A stretch of 61,916 nucleotides of DNA, from NCBI RefSeq assembly GCF_013131805.1, contig NZ_JABJRC010000017.1, positions 1-61,916 on the forward strand. Reading direction: 5' to 3'. Under the pieces are notes generated by a model. The model ran no database searches, had not been told where the DNA came from, and worked only from the letters and a program-made list of their open reading frames with translations. The translations under genes were made by a program, and so were the position numbers. Positions 49,620-58,226 of the stretch are shown in pieces; positions within the stretch are counted from its first letter, which is position 1; each line of letters begins with the position of its first letter. This DNA is from Kribbella sandramycini (GTDB lineage Bacteria; Actinomycetota; Actinomycetes; Propionibacteriales; Kribbellaceae).

Positions 49620-50409
49620 AGAGGTTCATCCGGTAGGTCTTGGCTCGGGAGCTGAGGCCGGCGATCGGGAGGAGCAGGCGGAGCGGGAGCGGGATCTGTT
49701 TGCGGGCTGGGGCCGGCTGCTGGGCGAGGGTGCGCGAGTCGAGCAGCCGCAGACCCCACGGCTCCAGCGTGCGCGGGTCGTCACACTCCCAGTCGAACTT
49801 GGCGGCCAGGTGCTTGAGCGCGTCGTGTGAGCGTTGGGTCGCGACCATCGCCTTTCCGGCGGTGTCGAACGCGATCCGCGACCCCCGGAAGGTTGACCCG
49901 AGCTGTTCGACGACGCCGCGGACGTCGTCCTCCTGCAGGTAGAGGAAGACGGCCTCGGCGATGAAGAAGTACGGCCCCGGGTGCTGCTCGACGATCTCCA
50001 GCCAGTCGGTGTCGAGGACCGAGCCCGCGACCTGCTGGTTGCGGGCGCTCGGCGTGAAGAACTGCCGGCGCAGCTCCATCGAATCCGGGAGATCGAGGTC
50101 GATCCAGTGGCAGCGGCCGTTGTCGAGCCGATCGAAGCGGGTGTTCAGCCCGGCGCCGATCTCGACCACGGTTCCGCCGGGGTGATCGCTGAGGAACTGG
50201 GCCACGTGGTGGTCGAAGATCATCCCGCGCAGCACCGACCCGGCCAGGCTGCGGCCGCCGTCGAACTTGCCGAAGTCGTAGTCGATCGCCTCGACCATCT
50301 CGACGGCCTTCGGGTCCGCGACCATCGGGCGCTTCTTCCGGGTCTCGACGGCGCGGCCGTAGAGCGGGATCAGCAACGTCTCCTGGGTAGCGCCCAGCTG
50401 CACGCGCAT
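49606..50409 (-). CDS. LCMT/TcmP-type SAM-dependent O-methyltransferase
   Basis: The product has 267 residues. RSLAGSVLRGMIFDHHVAQFL and GGTVVEIGAGLNTRFDRLDNG are the signature of the leucine carboxyl methyltransferase family, to which TcmP-type polyketide methyltransferases belong. HWIDLDLPDSMELRRQFF and YFFIAEAVFLYLQEDDV follow. It starts 1 bp after the stop of the siderophore-binding gene, in the same direction. The acceptor is unknown; operon position suggests iron-responsive expression. Confidence 0.88.
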   Translation of the reverse strand: MRVQLGATQETLLIPLYGRAVETRKKRPMVADPKAVEMVEAIDYDFGKFDGGRSLAGSVLRGMIFDHHVAQFLSDHPGGTVVEIGAGLNTRFDRLDNGRCHWIDLDLPDSMELRRQFFTPSARNQQVAGSVLDTDWLEIVEQHPGPYFFIAEAVFLYLQEDDVRGVVEQLGSTFRGSRIAFDTAGKAMVATQRSHDALKHLAAKFDWECDDPRTLEPWGLRLLDSRTLAQQPAPARKQIPLPLRLLLPIAGLSSRAKTYRMNLFTLR

Positions 50410-50410
50410 G

Positions 50411-51382
50411 TCAGGCCTCCTTGAGTTCGCCGAGGACGACGTCCAGCCGGTCGACGAGCTCGAGTGCGTTGCCGAGCGAGGATGCGCCGGAGACCACTGG
50501 GTAGACGCGGCCGGCCCGGACCGCGGGCAGCGTCGGCCACAACGGGCTGCCGGTCAGCGGCGCGTTGTCCGGTGCGGCCGTCTTCCCGTCGGGACCGGCC
50601 GGGATCAGCAGCACATCGCTGTCCTTGAGAATGCCGATGCGTTCGGTCGAGTACTCCTGGGTCGCCTTGTCCTGGGTCGCGGACGGCGCGGCCAGCCGGC
50701 CGCCGCAGTCCAGCAGGACCTGGGTGTCGGTCCAGGCTTTGCCGAGCGTCCAGAACGTCGCGTCGGACGCGGCTTGGGCGAAGGTGAACGTCAGCCTGGC
50801 GAGGGTGTCGGCGTACTTGGTCTTGAGCTCGGCACAGCGTTGCCGGTAGAGCGCCAGCAGGGCGTCGGCCTGCGGCTTGCGGCCGAGAACCTCGCCGCAA
50901 CGGACGGCGACGTCCGGGAGTGTGAGCTTCTGGAAGCTGATGACGACGGTCGGCGCGATCTCGCTGAGTTGACGGTAGAGAGCGTCCGAGGTGTCGATCG
51001 TGCGCAGGATCAGGTCCGGCCCGGCGGCTGCGACGCGCTCCGGGTTCGGCTCGGTGAAGTCGCCGATCAGCGTGACGCCCTTGAGCTTCGGCGCGTAGCG
51101 CGGACCGGTGTCGGCGTACCCGGTGCCGGCGGCGGCGATCGGGATCATCCCGAGATCGACGACCGCGAAGGCGCCGTAGAAGTCGGCGCAGACGACCCGC
51201 TGGGCGACCATCGGCACCTCGACCGGGCCCTTGTCGGTCGCGACCGTACGCCGGGCCGCGGGCGCCGGGCCGGCGTCGTCGGCGCCGCACGCGGTCAGCA
51301 GCGACGCGGTCAGACCGGCGGAGACCGTGAGGAACTGCCGGCGGTGCAGGTTGTTCTCGGGCAGCAGGGTCACGGCGGTCAT
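50411..51382 (-). CDS. Iron-siderophore ABC transporter substrate-binding lipoprotein
   Basis: The product has 323 residues. The N-terminus HRRQFLTVSAGLTASLLTAC combines a Tat-like RR and a lipobox with Cys32. VPMVAQRVVCADFYGAFAVVDLGMIP and AAAGPDLILRTID fit the FecB/FepB family. It binds ferric siderophores outside the membrane; permease and ATPase genes are not in the window. An iron box at 51405 lies between it and the siderophore-interacting protein. The methyltransferase follows 1 bp downstream. Confidence 0.9.
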   Translation of the reverse strand: MTAVTLLPENNLHRRQFLTVSAGLTASLLTACGADDAGPAPAARRTVATDKGPVEVPMVAQRVVCADFYGAFAVVDLGMIPIAAAGTGYADTGPRYAPKLKGVTLIGDFTEPNPERVAAAGPDLILRTIDTSDALYRQLSEIAPTVVISFQKLTLPDVAVRCGEVLGRKPQADALLALYRQRCAELKTKYADTLARLTFTFAQAASDATFWTLGKAWTDTQVLLDCGGRLAAPSATQDKATQEYSTERIGILKDSDVLLIPAGPDGKTAAPDNAPLTGSPLWPTLPAVRAGRVYPVVSGASSLGNALELVDRLDVVLGELKEA

Positions 51383-51404
51383 CGGCGCTCACTTCGCTCG
51401 ATCG

Positions 51405-51424
51405 GTTGGTTAGGCTAACCTAAC
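51405..51424. promoter_or_regulatory. IdeR/DmdR-type iron box
   Basis: GTTGGTTAGGCTAACCTAAC matches the actinobacterial iron box (TTAGGTTAGGCTAACCTAA) at nearly every position. It lies between two divergent siderophore genes and should repress both when iron is plentiful. Confidence 0.88.
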
Positions 51425-51461
51425 TTGGAATCGGTTCGTGGGGAATTGTGAGGAGATCCGG

Positions 51462-52235
51462 ATGGGCGACCAGACCCCGATGCTGACCACCGTCACCGAC
51501 GTCCGGCGGCTGACGCCGCGGATGGCGCGCATCACGGTCGCGAGTGCCGAGCTCCGGCGATTCGCCTACGACGGCCCGGATCAGCTGGTCCGGATTTTCC
51601 TGCCGAACGGCCGCGTCGACGAGCTGACGCTGCCGGTGACGACCAACTGGTGGCCCGAGCTGTCGTCGATGCCCGAAGCGACGCGGCCCGTCGTCCGTAA
51701 CTACACCGTCCGTCGGCTGGACCGTACGCAGGGTGAGCTCGACATCGACTTCGTGCTGCACGGCTCGGGCGCGTCGGCCGGCCCGGGCTCGTCGTTCGCG
51801 GAGCACGTCCAGCCGGGTGACCAGCTCGGCGTCCTCAGCGACGGCGCGGACTACCTGCCGCCGGTGGACACCGACTGGGTTTTGCTCGTCGGCGACGAGT
51901 CGGCGCTGCCGGCCATCGCGGCGATCCTGGAGCAGGTGCCCGAGGGGTTGCCGGTCGTCACGCTGCTCGAGGTCGAGGACGCGGCGGACGAGGTCGAGCT
52001 GGCGCTGCCGGCGACCTGGGTGCACCGGGGCCCCGGCGTCCGGAACCTGCGGGTGCTGGCCGCGCTGCGGTCGCTGGAGTTCCCGGCGGGGACGCCGTAC
52101 GTGTGGGCGGCCGGTGAGTCCGGGCTGGCCACCGGCGTCCGGCGGCACCTGGTCAACGACCGGGGCATCGCCAAGGACCGGATCTATTTCTGCGGGTACT
52201 GGCGCTGCGACGCAGCGGAGCCCGCCGAGAGCTGA
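51462..52235 (+). CDS. Siderophore-interacting protein (ferric-siderophore reductase)
   Basis: The product has 257 residues. VRNYTVRRLD is the FAD-binding RxYT motif, VLLVGDESALPAIAAILE the NAD(P)H-binding region, and YFCGYWR the typical C-terminus of the ViuB/SIP family. It releases iron from imported siderophores by reduction in the cytoplasm. AGGAG (51451-51455) precedes the ATG, and the divergent iron box lies upstream. It pairs functionally with the binding protein. Confidence 0.93.
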   Translation: MGDQTPMLTTVTDVRRLTPRMARITVASAELRRFAYDGPDQLVRIFLPNGRVDELTLPVTTNWWPELSSMPEATRPVVRNYTVRRLDRTQGELDIDFVLHGSGASAGPGSSFAEHVQPGDQLGVLSDGADYLPPVDTDWVLLVGDESALPAIAAILEQVPEGLPVVTLLEVEDAADEVELALPATWVHRGPGVRNLRVLAALRSLEFPAGTPYVWAAGESGLATGVRRHLVNDRGIAKDRIYFCGYWRCDAAEPAES

Positions 52236-52379
52236 TTAGTAGCGCTCGGCCGGGAACTCCGCCGATTGGACACCGAAATGGGTGTCCAGCATCGCGTCGT
52301 CGTCGACGACGCCGGACCGATGACGGTCCGTCTCCAACAGGCGTAGCAGCGCCAACAACCGGCGGGTCACTTCGCACAT
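52236..52379 (-). CDS. Small acidic hypothetical protein (47 aa)
   Basis: A 47-residue frame starting MCEVTRRLLALLRLLETDR and ending VQSAEFPAERY. The first half is an amphipathic helix, the middle is acidic (VVDDDAMLD). A very strong ribosome-binding site (GGGAGGGGG on the minus strand, 7-9 nt before the ATG) supports it. The stop directly abuts that of the siderophore-interacting protein. A DNA hairpin (52267-52288) lies inside. I do not recognise a family. Confidence 0.6.
   Translation of the reverse strand: MCEVTRRLLALLRLLETDRHRSGVVDDDAMLDTHFGVQSAEFPAERY
52267..52288. terminator. Hairpin that may end the siderophore-interacting gene
   Basis: TGGACACC (52267-52274) pairs with GGTGTCCA (52281-52288) around 6 nt, about 32 bp after the stop codon. 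It lies inside the small convergent gene. Confidence 0.45.
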
Positions 52380-52442
52380 GCCGGATCACCCCCTCCCAGA
52401 GTTCCTATCGCGGAATCGGGGGCGAACGTTTCACTGAAGTTT

Positions 52443-52499
52443 GTTGCGGTTGGCAACGTGACCCACCGGGGCCGCCGGTGTAACGGCCGGCGGCCCCGG
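52443..52499 (+). repeat. Composite palindromic element, left copy
   Basis: GTTGCGGTTGGCAAC (52443-52457) is an imperfect small dyad, followed by a perfect 13-bp hairpin: CCGGGGCCGCCGG (52466-52478) with CCGGCGGCCCCGG (52487-52499). A related element in the same order and orientation is at 56950. This copy lies in the leader of the sigma factor gene, so it could be an attenuator. Confidence 0.6.
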
Positions 52500-52526
52500 C
52501 CGCAACTAGTCTTCGTGAACAACGCC

Positions 52527-53099
52527 ATGACCGAATCACCAGAAGCCGGCCGCGCCGGGCCGGCCCGGCCGCCGGACGGGCCGATCGCCGGCTTCGAGGC
52601 TGTCTACCGGGCGAACTTCGGCTGCGTGACGGGCTTCTTCGCCCGCCGCAGCACCGATCCGCAGGAGGTCGCGGACCTCACCTCCGACACGTTCGTCCAG
52701 GCGATCAGGTCGTTCGCGTCCTTCGACGCCGCCCGCGGAACGCCGCGGGCCTGGCTGCTCGGAATTGCACGCAACGTGTTCGCCCGCCACTGCGAGTCGC
52801 GAACCCGGACTCAGGACGTCGCCGCCCGGCTGGCCGGCCGGCGCCCGATCGATATCGACGAGGCCGCCGAACTGGTGGTCCGGATCGACGCGGAACGGGC
52901 CGGCCGGGTCCTGTTCGAGCGTCTCGCGAGCTTGTCGGCCGCGGACCGGGAGGTCGTCGAACTCGTCGACCTGATCGGCCTGGCGCCCAGCGAGGCGGCC
53001 GCCGCATTGCAGGTATCTCCAGGTGCACTCCGGATCCGGCTCTTCCGGGCCCGGCAGCGGCTGCGCGCGGCCGCCGGACAGAAGAAGGGCGAGGACTGA
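52527..53099 (+). CDS. ECF sigma factor of the protease operon
   Basis: The product has 190 residues. Region 2 contains FEAVYRANFGCVTGFFARRSTDPQEVADLTSDTF and GTPRAWLLGIARNVFARH; region 4 contains LSAADREVVELVDLIGLAPSEAAAALQVSPGALRIRLFRARQRL. The ATG at 52527 begins the homology. It overlaps the membrane protein gene by 1 bp. It may direct transcription of its own operon and respond to envelope signals through that partner. Confidence 0.9.
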   Translation: MTESPEAGRAGPARPPDGPIAGFEAVYRANFGCVTGFFARRSTDPQEVADLTSDTFVQAIRSFASFDAARGTPRAWLLGIARNVFARHCESRTRTQDVAARLAGRRPIDIDEAAELVVRIDAERAGRVLFERLASLSAADREVVELVDLIGLAPSEAAAALQVSPGALRIRLFRARQRLRAAAGQKKGED

Positions 53100-53677
53100 T
53101 GGGCACGTTCGAGGACCGGCTGCTGGAACGACTGGTTCAGGAGCACGGCGAAAGCCTCACGCAGCCGCCGCCGTCCCCGGCCCGCGGTAGGCGCCGCCGA
53201 GTGGCAGTGGTCAGCGGGTTCATCGGGGTGGCCGCGGCAACCGCCGCCGTGGTGTATCTGGTCGGAGCCGGCACTCCGGCGTACGCCGTGTCCAGGACGG
53301 CTGACGGCGTCACGGTCCGGATCAGCGACCTCGATGCGCTCGACGCGGCCAATGCCGAGCTCCGCCGCCTCGGCGTCCCCGTCGTTGCGGTCCCGCGGAC
53401 GACGGACTGCCGCGAGACATTCGTGACCAGCTCCAACGACTCGACCGGTGACACGGTCGCCGATCCGGTCGGCGCCGGTAGCGAGGTCACCGCGTCGATC
53501 CAAGGTCTCCCCGTCGGCAGCACAGTCGTGATCGCGGCCGAACAAGAGGGGGATCGGGTGCTGCTCAGCCTCGCCAAGCCGGTCCGGGGGAAGATCCCGG
53601 GCTGTTTGGCCACGCTGCCGACGGTGCCGGGCGGCAGCGTCGTGTCGCCGCGGACTCCGACGACGGCAGGGCGGTGA
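53099..53677 (+). CDS. Single-pass membrane protein, possible anti-sigma factor
   Basis: The product has 192 residues. A basic cytoplasmic N-terminus of about 33 residues (FEDRLLERLVQEHGES, ARGRRRRV), one membrane helix (about 35-58), and an external domain with two Cys (TTDCRETF, IPGCLATL) that could form a disulfide. There is no HxxxCxxC zinc motif of classical anti-sigma factors. Position and 1-bp overlap with the ECF gene argue for a regulatory partner, but this is inference. Confidence 0.68.
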   Translation: MGTFEDRLLERLVQEHGESLTQPPPSPARGRRRRVAVVSGFIGVAAATAAVVYLVGAGTPAYAVSRTADGVTVRISDLDALDAANAELRRLGVPVVAVPRTTDCRETFVTSSNDSTGDTVADPVGAGSEVTASIQGLPVGSTVVIAAEQEGDRVLLSLAKPVRGKIPGCLATLPTVPGGSVVSPRTPTTAGR

Positions 53678-53681
53678 CCTG

Positions 53682-56600
53682 ATGCCGACGAAGCGGAGAA
53701 CCGCTGCGGTACTGGTCGTCGCGGCCGCTCTGGCTGCCGCGACGCTGACGTGGTTCGAACGACCTGTGACCGCGGCGGCGTCGGGTGCGGCGGAGCTGAC
53801 GCGCTCAGTGACGCTGATCACCGGGGACAAGGTGATCCTCGGCCCGACCGACCAGTCGCCCGTCAAGGTCGTTCGGGCCGCAGGCCGGGAGAAGATCGCG
53901 TTCTCGATGCGCCGGCATCCGACCGGTATCTCGGTCGTACCGGCCGACGCGACCCAGCTGCTGGCCCGTGGGCTGCTCGACCCCCGGCTGTTCGACGTGA
54001 CCGGTCTGCTCGCGCAGGGGTACGGCGACGCCGGCCCGCAGCGGCTGTCGGTCATCGTCGAGCAGCGTGCCCGCCAAGCCACTCCAGCGGGCGCGGAGCT
54101 GATCAGGCAACTGCCGGCCATCGGTGGGGCGGCGCTGCGCATCAGGAACGAGGGAAGCGCGTTCTGGCAGTCGATCTCCGCCGGCGCGGGGACGCTCGAC
54201 GCGGGTGTGGCGAAGGTGTGGCTGAATGCGCGGCACCAGGTCTCGCTCGATCAGAGCACGGCGCAGATCGGCGCCCCGGCCGCGTGGCGCGCTGGGTACA
54301 CCGGTCGTGGAGTTCCGGTCGCCGTACTGGATACCGGCATTGACCAAAGCCACCCGGACCTGGCCGGCAAGATCGTCGAAGCGCGCAACTTCACCGCCGA
54401 GCCGGACACCACCGACACCGTCGGGCACGGCACACATGTCGCCGCCACGATCGCCTCCGGCGACGCGAAGTATCGCGGGGTCGCCCCGGACAGTTCGCTC
54501 CTGGTGGGGAAGGTGTGCGACACCGAGGGCTGCCCGGAGGACGCCATCATCGCCGCGATGGAATGGGCCGCCGCGGAGAAGCGGGTCAAGGTCGTGAACA
54601 TGAGCCTGGGCGGCCAGGACTTTCCCGGCATCGATCCGCTGGAGGAAGCTGTCGCGCGGCTGACGGCAGAGCACGACACGCTGTTCGTGATTGCCGCAGG
54701 CAACTCCGGCGCCGGTGGCGACGGCACGCTGGGCAGTCCGGCGTCCGCCGACGCTGCGCTGGCCGTCGGCGCGGTCAGCAAGCAGGACGCCTTGGCCGGC
54801 TTCTCCAGCCGCGGCCCGCGGCCCGGCGACAGCGCGCTCAAGCCGGACCTCACGGCCCCGGGCGTCCAGATCGTCGCCGCCCGGAGCAAGGACGGGTTCC
54901 TCGGTGCGCCGGGAGAAGTGCGGACGGCGATGTCGGGCACGTCGATGGCGACGCCGCACGTCGCGGGCGCCGCCGCGATCCTGCGGCAGCGGCATCCGGG
55001 CTGGAGCGCGGCGCAGATCAAGGCCGCGTTGATGGGTTCGGCCAAGCCGGCCGAGGGCGTCAGCGCCTTCGCGCAGGGCGCGGGCCGGCTGGACCTCGGG
55101 CGGGCGCTGGAGCAGGTCGTCGTCCTGGACCAGCCGAGTCTGTCCTTCGGCATCCAGAGCTGGCCGCATGGTGACGACAAGCCGGTCACTCGGACCCTGA
55201 CCTACCGCAATCTGGGCTCGACCGCTGTCACGCTCGACCTCGCCGTACGGTCGGCGGGCGCGTCCCTACCGGCCGAAATGTTCAGCTTGAGTGCTGCGAA
55301 GCTCACCGTCCCGGCCGAGGGTACTGCGGCGGTCGACGTCACCGCGGACACTCGGGTCGCCTCGGCCGACGGGCTGATCACGGCTCGGGTTGTCGCCCGG
55401 TCCGGTGAGCTCGCCGTGGTGGCGCCGGTGGGTGTGGACAAGGAGCCGGAGAGCTACGACCTGACGGTGAATGTGATCGGTCGAGACGGGCAGGCGGCCT
55501 CCGCCTACGAGCTGAGCCTGATCAGCCATGAGCGCTGGTTCGGTAAGTATCTGTACGACCCCAGCGGGACGATTCGGGTCCGGCTGCCGCGTGGGCGGTA
55601 CGTCGTGGACACTGCGGTGATGTCCGGAGCGGACACGGACGTCGTCGTCCAGCCGGCGTTGGTTCTGGACCGGAGCCGGGCTGTCACTCTCGACGCGAGG
55701 CTGGCCAAGCCGGTCGGCCATGCGCTGGCGAACCGGTCGGCTCGGCCGGTCGCCATCTCGACCGGGATGAACGTCGTCCAGGGGCACGACGTCCTCGGTA
55801 CGGCGCATCTCGGTCCGGAAGGTGCTGTGTTGCGGACGGCTCAGGTCGGCCCGGACGCGCCTCGGCAGCGGGTCGTCGGGTTCTACCAAGGAGTCTCGGC
55901 CGAGCCGGCGCCGGACGGTACGCTCACCGACCTGCCGGTCGTCTACCATCTCGGCTGGTTCACGCCGGGCCGTGTGACCACCGGCGTACGGAAGGTCCGG
56001 GACAGCGAGCTGGCCAAGGTGCGCGTCCGGTCGGTTGCCCAGGGCGCTGCTCGGACGGCTGTGCGCGATTCGATCGCGATGTCGACCGAAGTGCCCGGTG
56101 CGTCGGCCGGTCTTGGTGTCGGTCTGCCGATCAGCCTGCCCAGTGACCGGACCGAGTTGTTCAGTACCGACCGAGTGGCCTGGCAGCGGAGCTTCGGCCA
56201 GAATCCGCGCGACGGGCTGGTCGAGGTGATCGAGTACGCGCCGGCCCGGCAGTACCGGCGAGGTCCGGGACGCGAGCTCTGGAACGGCGGCGGGGTTTAC
56301 GGTCCTTCGTTACCGGGCCCGGCGCATCAGGTGGGCTACGCGCTGCAACTGCCGGACCGGCTCCAGTTCAACGTCGGGCTGTTCAGCCCGTCGGCCGAGA
56401 CCTCGGCCGCGACGAAGGTGGACCGGGGGCGGACGGTGATCCGGCGCGACGGCACGGTGATCTGCGAGTCGGCCGTCGACGGCCAGTGCTTTGCCGAAGG
56501 CAACCACAAGGGCGCCTTCCGGATCGAAACCGAGGCCGAACGCAGCCTGACCGACACCTCGACCGAGGTGAGCGCTGTCTGGACCTTCAGCCGGCGAACC

Positions 56601-56933
56601 GGCGAACCGGGGGCACTCCCGATCCAGGTGATCAGGTTCGGCGCCGACCTCGCCGAGGACAACTCGACGCCAGGCAACCGCCGGCTCCGGCTACCCGTCC
56701 ACGTCCAGCGCAACCCGGGCGCCTCCGCCGCCGGCCTGCGCTCCCTCGCCCTGGAGATGTCCATTGACGACGGCGCCACCTGGCAACCCGTCCGCGTACT
56801 CGGCGCCGGCCCGCACCGAACAGCATTCATCCGGAATCCAGCCGGCGGCTACATCTCCCTACGAGCCAAGGCAGTAGACACCGCAGGCAACACCGCCAGC
56901 CAAACCATCATTCGCGCCTACCGCGTGTCCTGA
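53682..56933 (+). CDS. Very large secreted subtilisin-like serine protease (S8)
   Basis: The product has 1083 residues. A signal peptide (about 1-33), a propeptide-like region (38-190), and an S8 domain (195-480) with Asp217 in AVLDTGID, His249 in GHGTHVA, oxyanion Asn341 and Ser421 in GTSMATPHVAG. About 600 residues of beta-rich C-terminal domains follow (LTYRNLGSTAVTLDLAV, SYDLTVNVIG, SLALEMSIDDGATWQPV). Two Cys flank a short loop (VCDTEGC). It is secreted and probably degrades extracellular protein. It starts 4 bp after the membrane protein gene, completing a sigma-membrane protein-protease operon. Confidence 0.93.
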   Translation: MPTKRRTAAVLVVAAALAAATLTWFERPVTAAASGAAELTRSVTLITGDKVILGPTDQSPVKVVRAAGREKIAFSMRRHPTGISVVPADATQLLARGLLDPRLFDVTGLLAQGYGDAGPQRLSVIVEQRARQATPAGAELIRQLPAIGGAALRIRNEGSAFWQSISAGAGTLDAGVAKVWLNARHQVSLDQSTAQIGAPAAWRAGYTGRGVPVAVLDTGIDQSHPDLAGKIVEARNFTAEPDTTDTVGHGTHVAATIASGDAKYRGVAPDSSLLVGKVCDTEGCPEDAIIAAMEWAAAEKRVKVVNMSLGGQDFPGIDPLEEAVARLTAEHDTLFVIAAGNSGAGGDGTLGSPASADAALAVGAVSKQDALAGFSSRGPRPGDSALKPDLTAPGVQIVAARSKDGFLGAPGEVRTAMSGTSMATPHVAGAAAILRQRHPGWSAAQIKAALMGSAKPAEGVSAFAQGAGRLDLGRALEQVVVLDQPSLSFGIQSWPHGDDKPVTRTLTYRNLGSTAVTLDLAVRSAGASLPAEMFSLSAAKLTVPAEGTAAVDVTADTRVASADGLITARVVARSGELAVVAPVGVDKEPESYDLTVNVIGRDGQAASAYELSLISHERWFGKYLYDPSGTIRVRLPRGRYVVDTAVMSGADTDVVVQPALVLDRSRAVTLDARLAKPVGHALANRSARPVAISTGMNVVQGHDVLGTAHLGPEGAVLRTAQVGPDAPRQRVVGFYQGVSAEPAPDGTLTDLPVVYHLGWFTPGRVTTGVRKVRDSELAKVRVRSVAQGAARTAVRDSIAMSTEVPGASAGLGVGLPISLPSDRTELFSTDRVAWQRSFGQNPRDGLVEVIEYAPARQYRRGPGRELWNGGGVYGPSLPGPAHQVGYALQLPDRLQFNVGLFSPSAETSAATKVDRGRTVIRRDGTVICESAVDGQCFAEGNHKGAFRIETEAERSLTDTSTEVSAVWTFSRRTGEPGALPIQVIRFGADLAEDNSTPGNRRLRLPVHVQRNPGASAAGLRSLALEMSIDDGATWQPVRVLGAGPHRTAFIRNPAGGYISLRAKAVDTAGNTASQTIIRAYRVS

Positions 56934-56949
56934 AACGCTCGGTCATTCA

Positions 56950-57008
56950 GTTGCCGTTGGCAACCTGGCCCGCGGTGCCGGGTCTGCCCGATCCCGGGCA
57001 CCGCGGGC
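56950..57008 (+). terminator. Composite palindromic element, right copy (terminator)
   Basis: GTTGCC-GTT-GGCAAC (56950-56964) is a perfect small dyad, followed by a hairpin whose arms GCCCGCGGTGCC (56968-56979) and GGCACCGCGGGC (56997-57008) pair over 12 bp. It matches the element at 52443 in about 20 of the first 24 bases. It lies between the convergent protease and DUF1996 genes and probably terminates both. Confidence 0.7.
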
Positions 57009-57030
57009 GGCTAGGGGTGGATGCCGGGGG

Positions 57031-57963
57031 TCAGGGCCGGCCGGGGAGGCGGTAGTTGTCACCGAGGACCTGGCCCCGGTGCGGTTTGTAGAGGTCGTAG
57101 CCGCGGGAGTTGCACTGCAGGCCACCGTTGATGCAGTGGCTCACCAGGGCAGCGAGGGTCGGTTCGTCCCAGGCGTTGAAGAAGTCGTAGTGCCAGGTGT
57201 AGCCGCGGCCGCTGGCCAAGCGGACGTCGGTCACGTTCCCGTCGGCCGGGAACGCGATCTTGAACTCGAGCATCGGGACGGGGTTCGGGTGCGACGCCGG
57301 GCAGGCGCCGTTGACCGGGTAGGCCATGTGGCTCTTGTGGTCGGGGGAGTCCAGGTCGCGGCCGTTCCAGCAGCTCGGGGCCTGGTAGCGGATGTTGAGC
57401 TGGGTACCGGCCGGGCAGTTCGCCGGGAAGTCCCAGTTGTGGGCGGTGTCGCCGCATTCCCAGCCCTCGACGGCGCCGGGGGAGGTGCGGAACTCCTCCT
57501 GGGTGGCGGTCGGGCTGCCGACGACGTACCGGATCCCCGGCGGGAACGGCCGGACCTTGGTGTAGTCGAGGATGCCGGACTTGTAGTAGATGGTCTGGTG
57601 CCAGGTCTGGACGACCGGATTGTTGCCGCGGAACATCGTCGGCCACCAGTACGCCGACAGGTCGTCGGGGTTCAGGCAGGTGGTCGCGTACGGTCCGGCA
57701 GCGGTCAGGCTGTTCAGGGTGGTGGCGGCGTTCGTCGTGTTGTTGCCGACGAAACTGTGGTCGTGGGACGCGCCGGGCATGTTCGGGAACACGATCGGGT
57801 CGTCGCCGGCGCGGTGGTTGACCGTGCAGTTGACCTGGAACTCGTGGTGGGTCACCTCGTCGGCGGCGTGCGCGGACGAGCCGGCCAGCGCGGTCAGCAC
57901 GGTGGCGATGACGCCGACGACGGTGCCGCCGGCGTACAGGACTCTCTTGCGTCGGGAGAACAC
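57031..57963 (-). CDS. Secreted DUF1996 domain protein
   Basis: The product has 310 residues with a signal region (LYAGGTVVGVIATVLTALAGSSAHA). The DUF1996 domain shows EFQVNCTVNHRAGDDPIVFP, GASHDHSFVGN, SAYWWPTMF, GWECGDTAHNWDFPANCP and APSCWNGRDLDSPDHKSHMAYP. It has eight or so Cys and many His/Asp residues, so metal binding is plausible. The function of DUF1996 is not established. GTG 57963 is chosen because AGGAGGAG lies just before it, although the frame is open to 58137. It diverges from the discoidin enzyme gene, and a palindrome lies in the leader. Confidence 0.88.
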   Translation of the reverse strand: MFSRRKRVLYAGGTVVGVIATVLTALAGSSAHAADEVTHHEFQVNCTVNHRAGDDPIVFPNMPGASHDHSFVGNNTTNAATTLNSLTAAGPYATTCLNPDDLSAYWWPTMFRGNNPVVQTWHQTIYYKSGILDYTKVRPFPPGIRYVVGSPTATQEEFRTSPGAVEGWECGDTAHNWDFPANCPAGTQLNIRYQAPSCWNGRDLDSPDHKSHMAYPVNGACPASHPNPVPMLEFKIAFPADGNVTDVRLASGRGYTWHYDFFNAWDEPTLAALVSHCINGGLQCNSRGYDLYKPHRGQVLGDNYRLPGRP

Positions 57964-58033
57964 GGAGCTCCTCCTGGGTTCGGGGGATTTCCGCGGGGGC
58001 GGTAGTTCGGGCAGCCCGCGGTCGGGATCGCGG

Positions 58034-58045
58034 GAGAGCGCTCTC
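58034..58045. promoter_or_regulatory. LacI-type operator, DUF1996 side
   Basis: GAGAGCGCTCTC is a perfect 12-bp palindrome 71 bp upstream of the DUF1996 start. It shares its core with the site at 58169. Confidence 0.72.
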
Positions 58046-58168
58046 TGAGACACCATGATCCGGGGCTCGCGCGGTGTCAACCCTCTGTGGTTCCGGAACC
58101 GGCTGAGCGTGAGATCGGCGCTGTGAAGCATTGACAAGGGTCTTCGGGAGCGGCCACGATCACTCCGC

Positions 58169-58184
58169 GAGAGAGCGCTCTCTC
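58169..58184. promoter_or_regulatory. LacI-type operator, discoidin enzyme side
   Basis: GAGAGAGCGCTCTCTC is a perfect 16-bp palindrome, 43 bp upstream of the start of the discoidin enzyme gene. The central CG step and dyad are typical of LacI-family operators. A LacI regulator is encoded two genes away at 60469. Confidence 0.8.
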
Positions 58185-58226
58185 AGTCTCTCTCCCGCTG
58201 AACTCCCGCTGAAGGAGTACCGCCCG

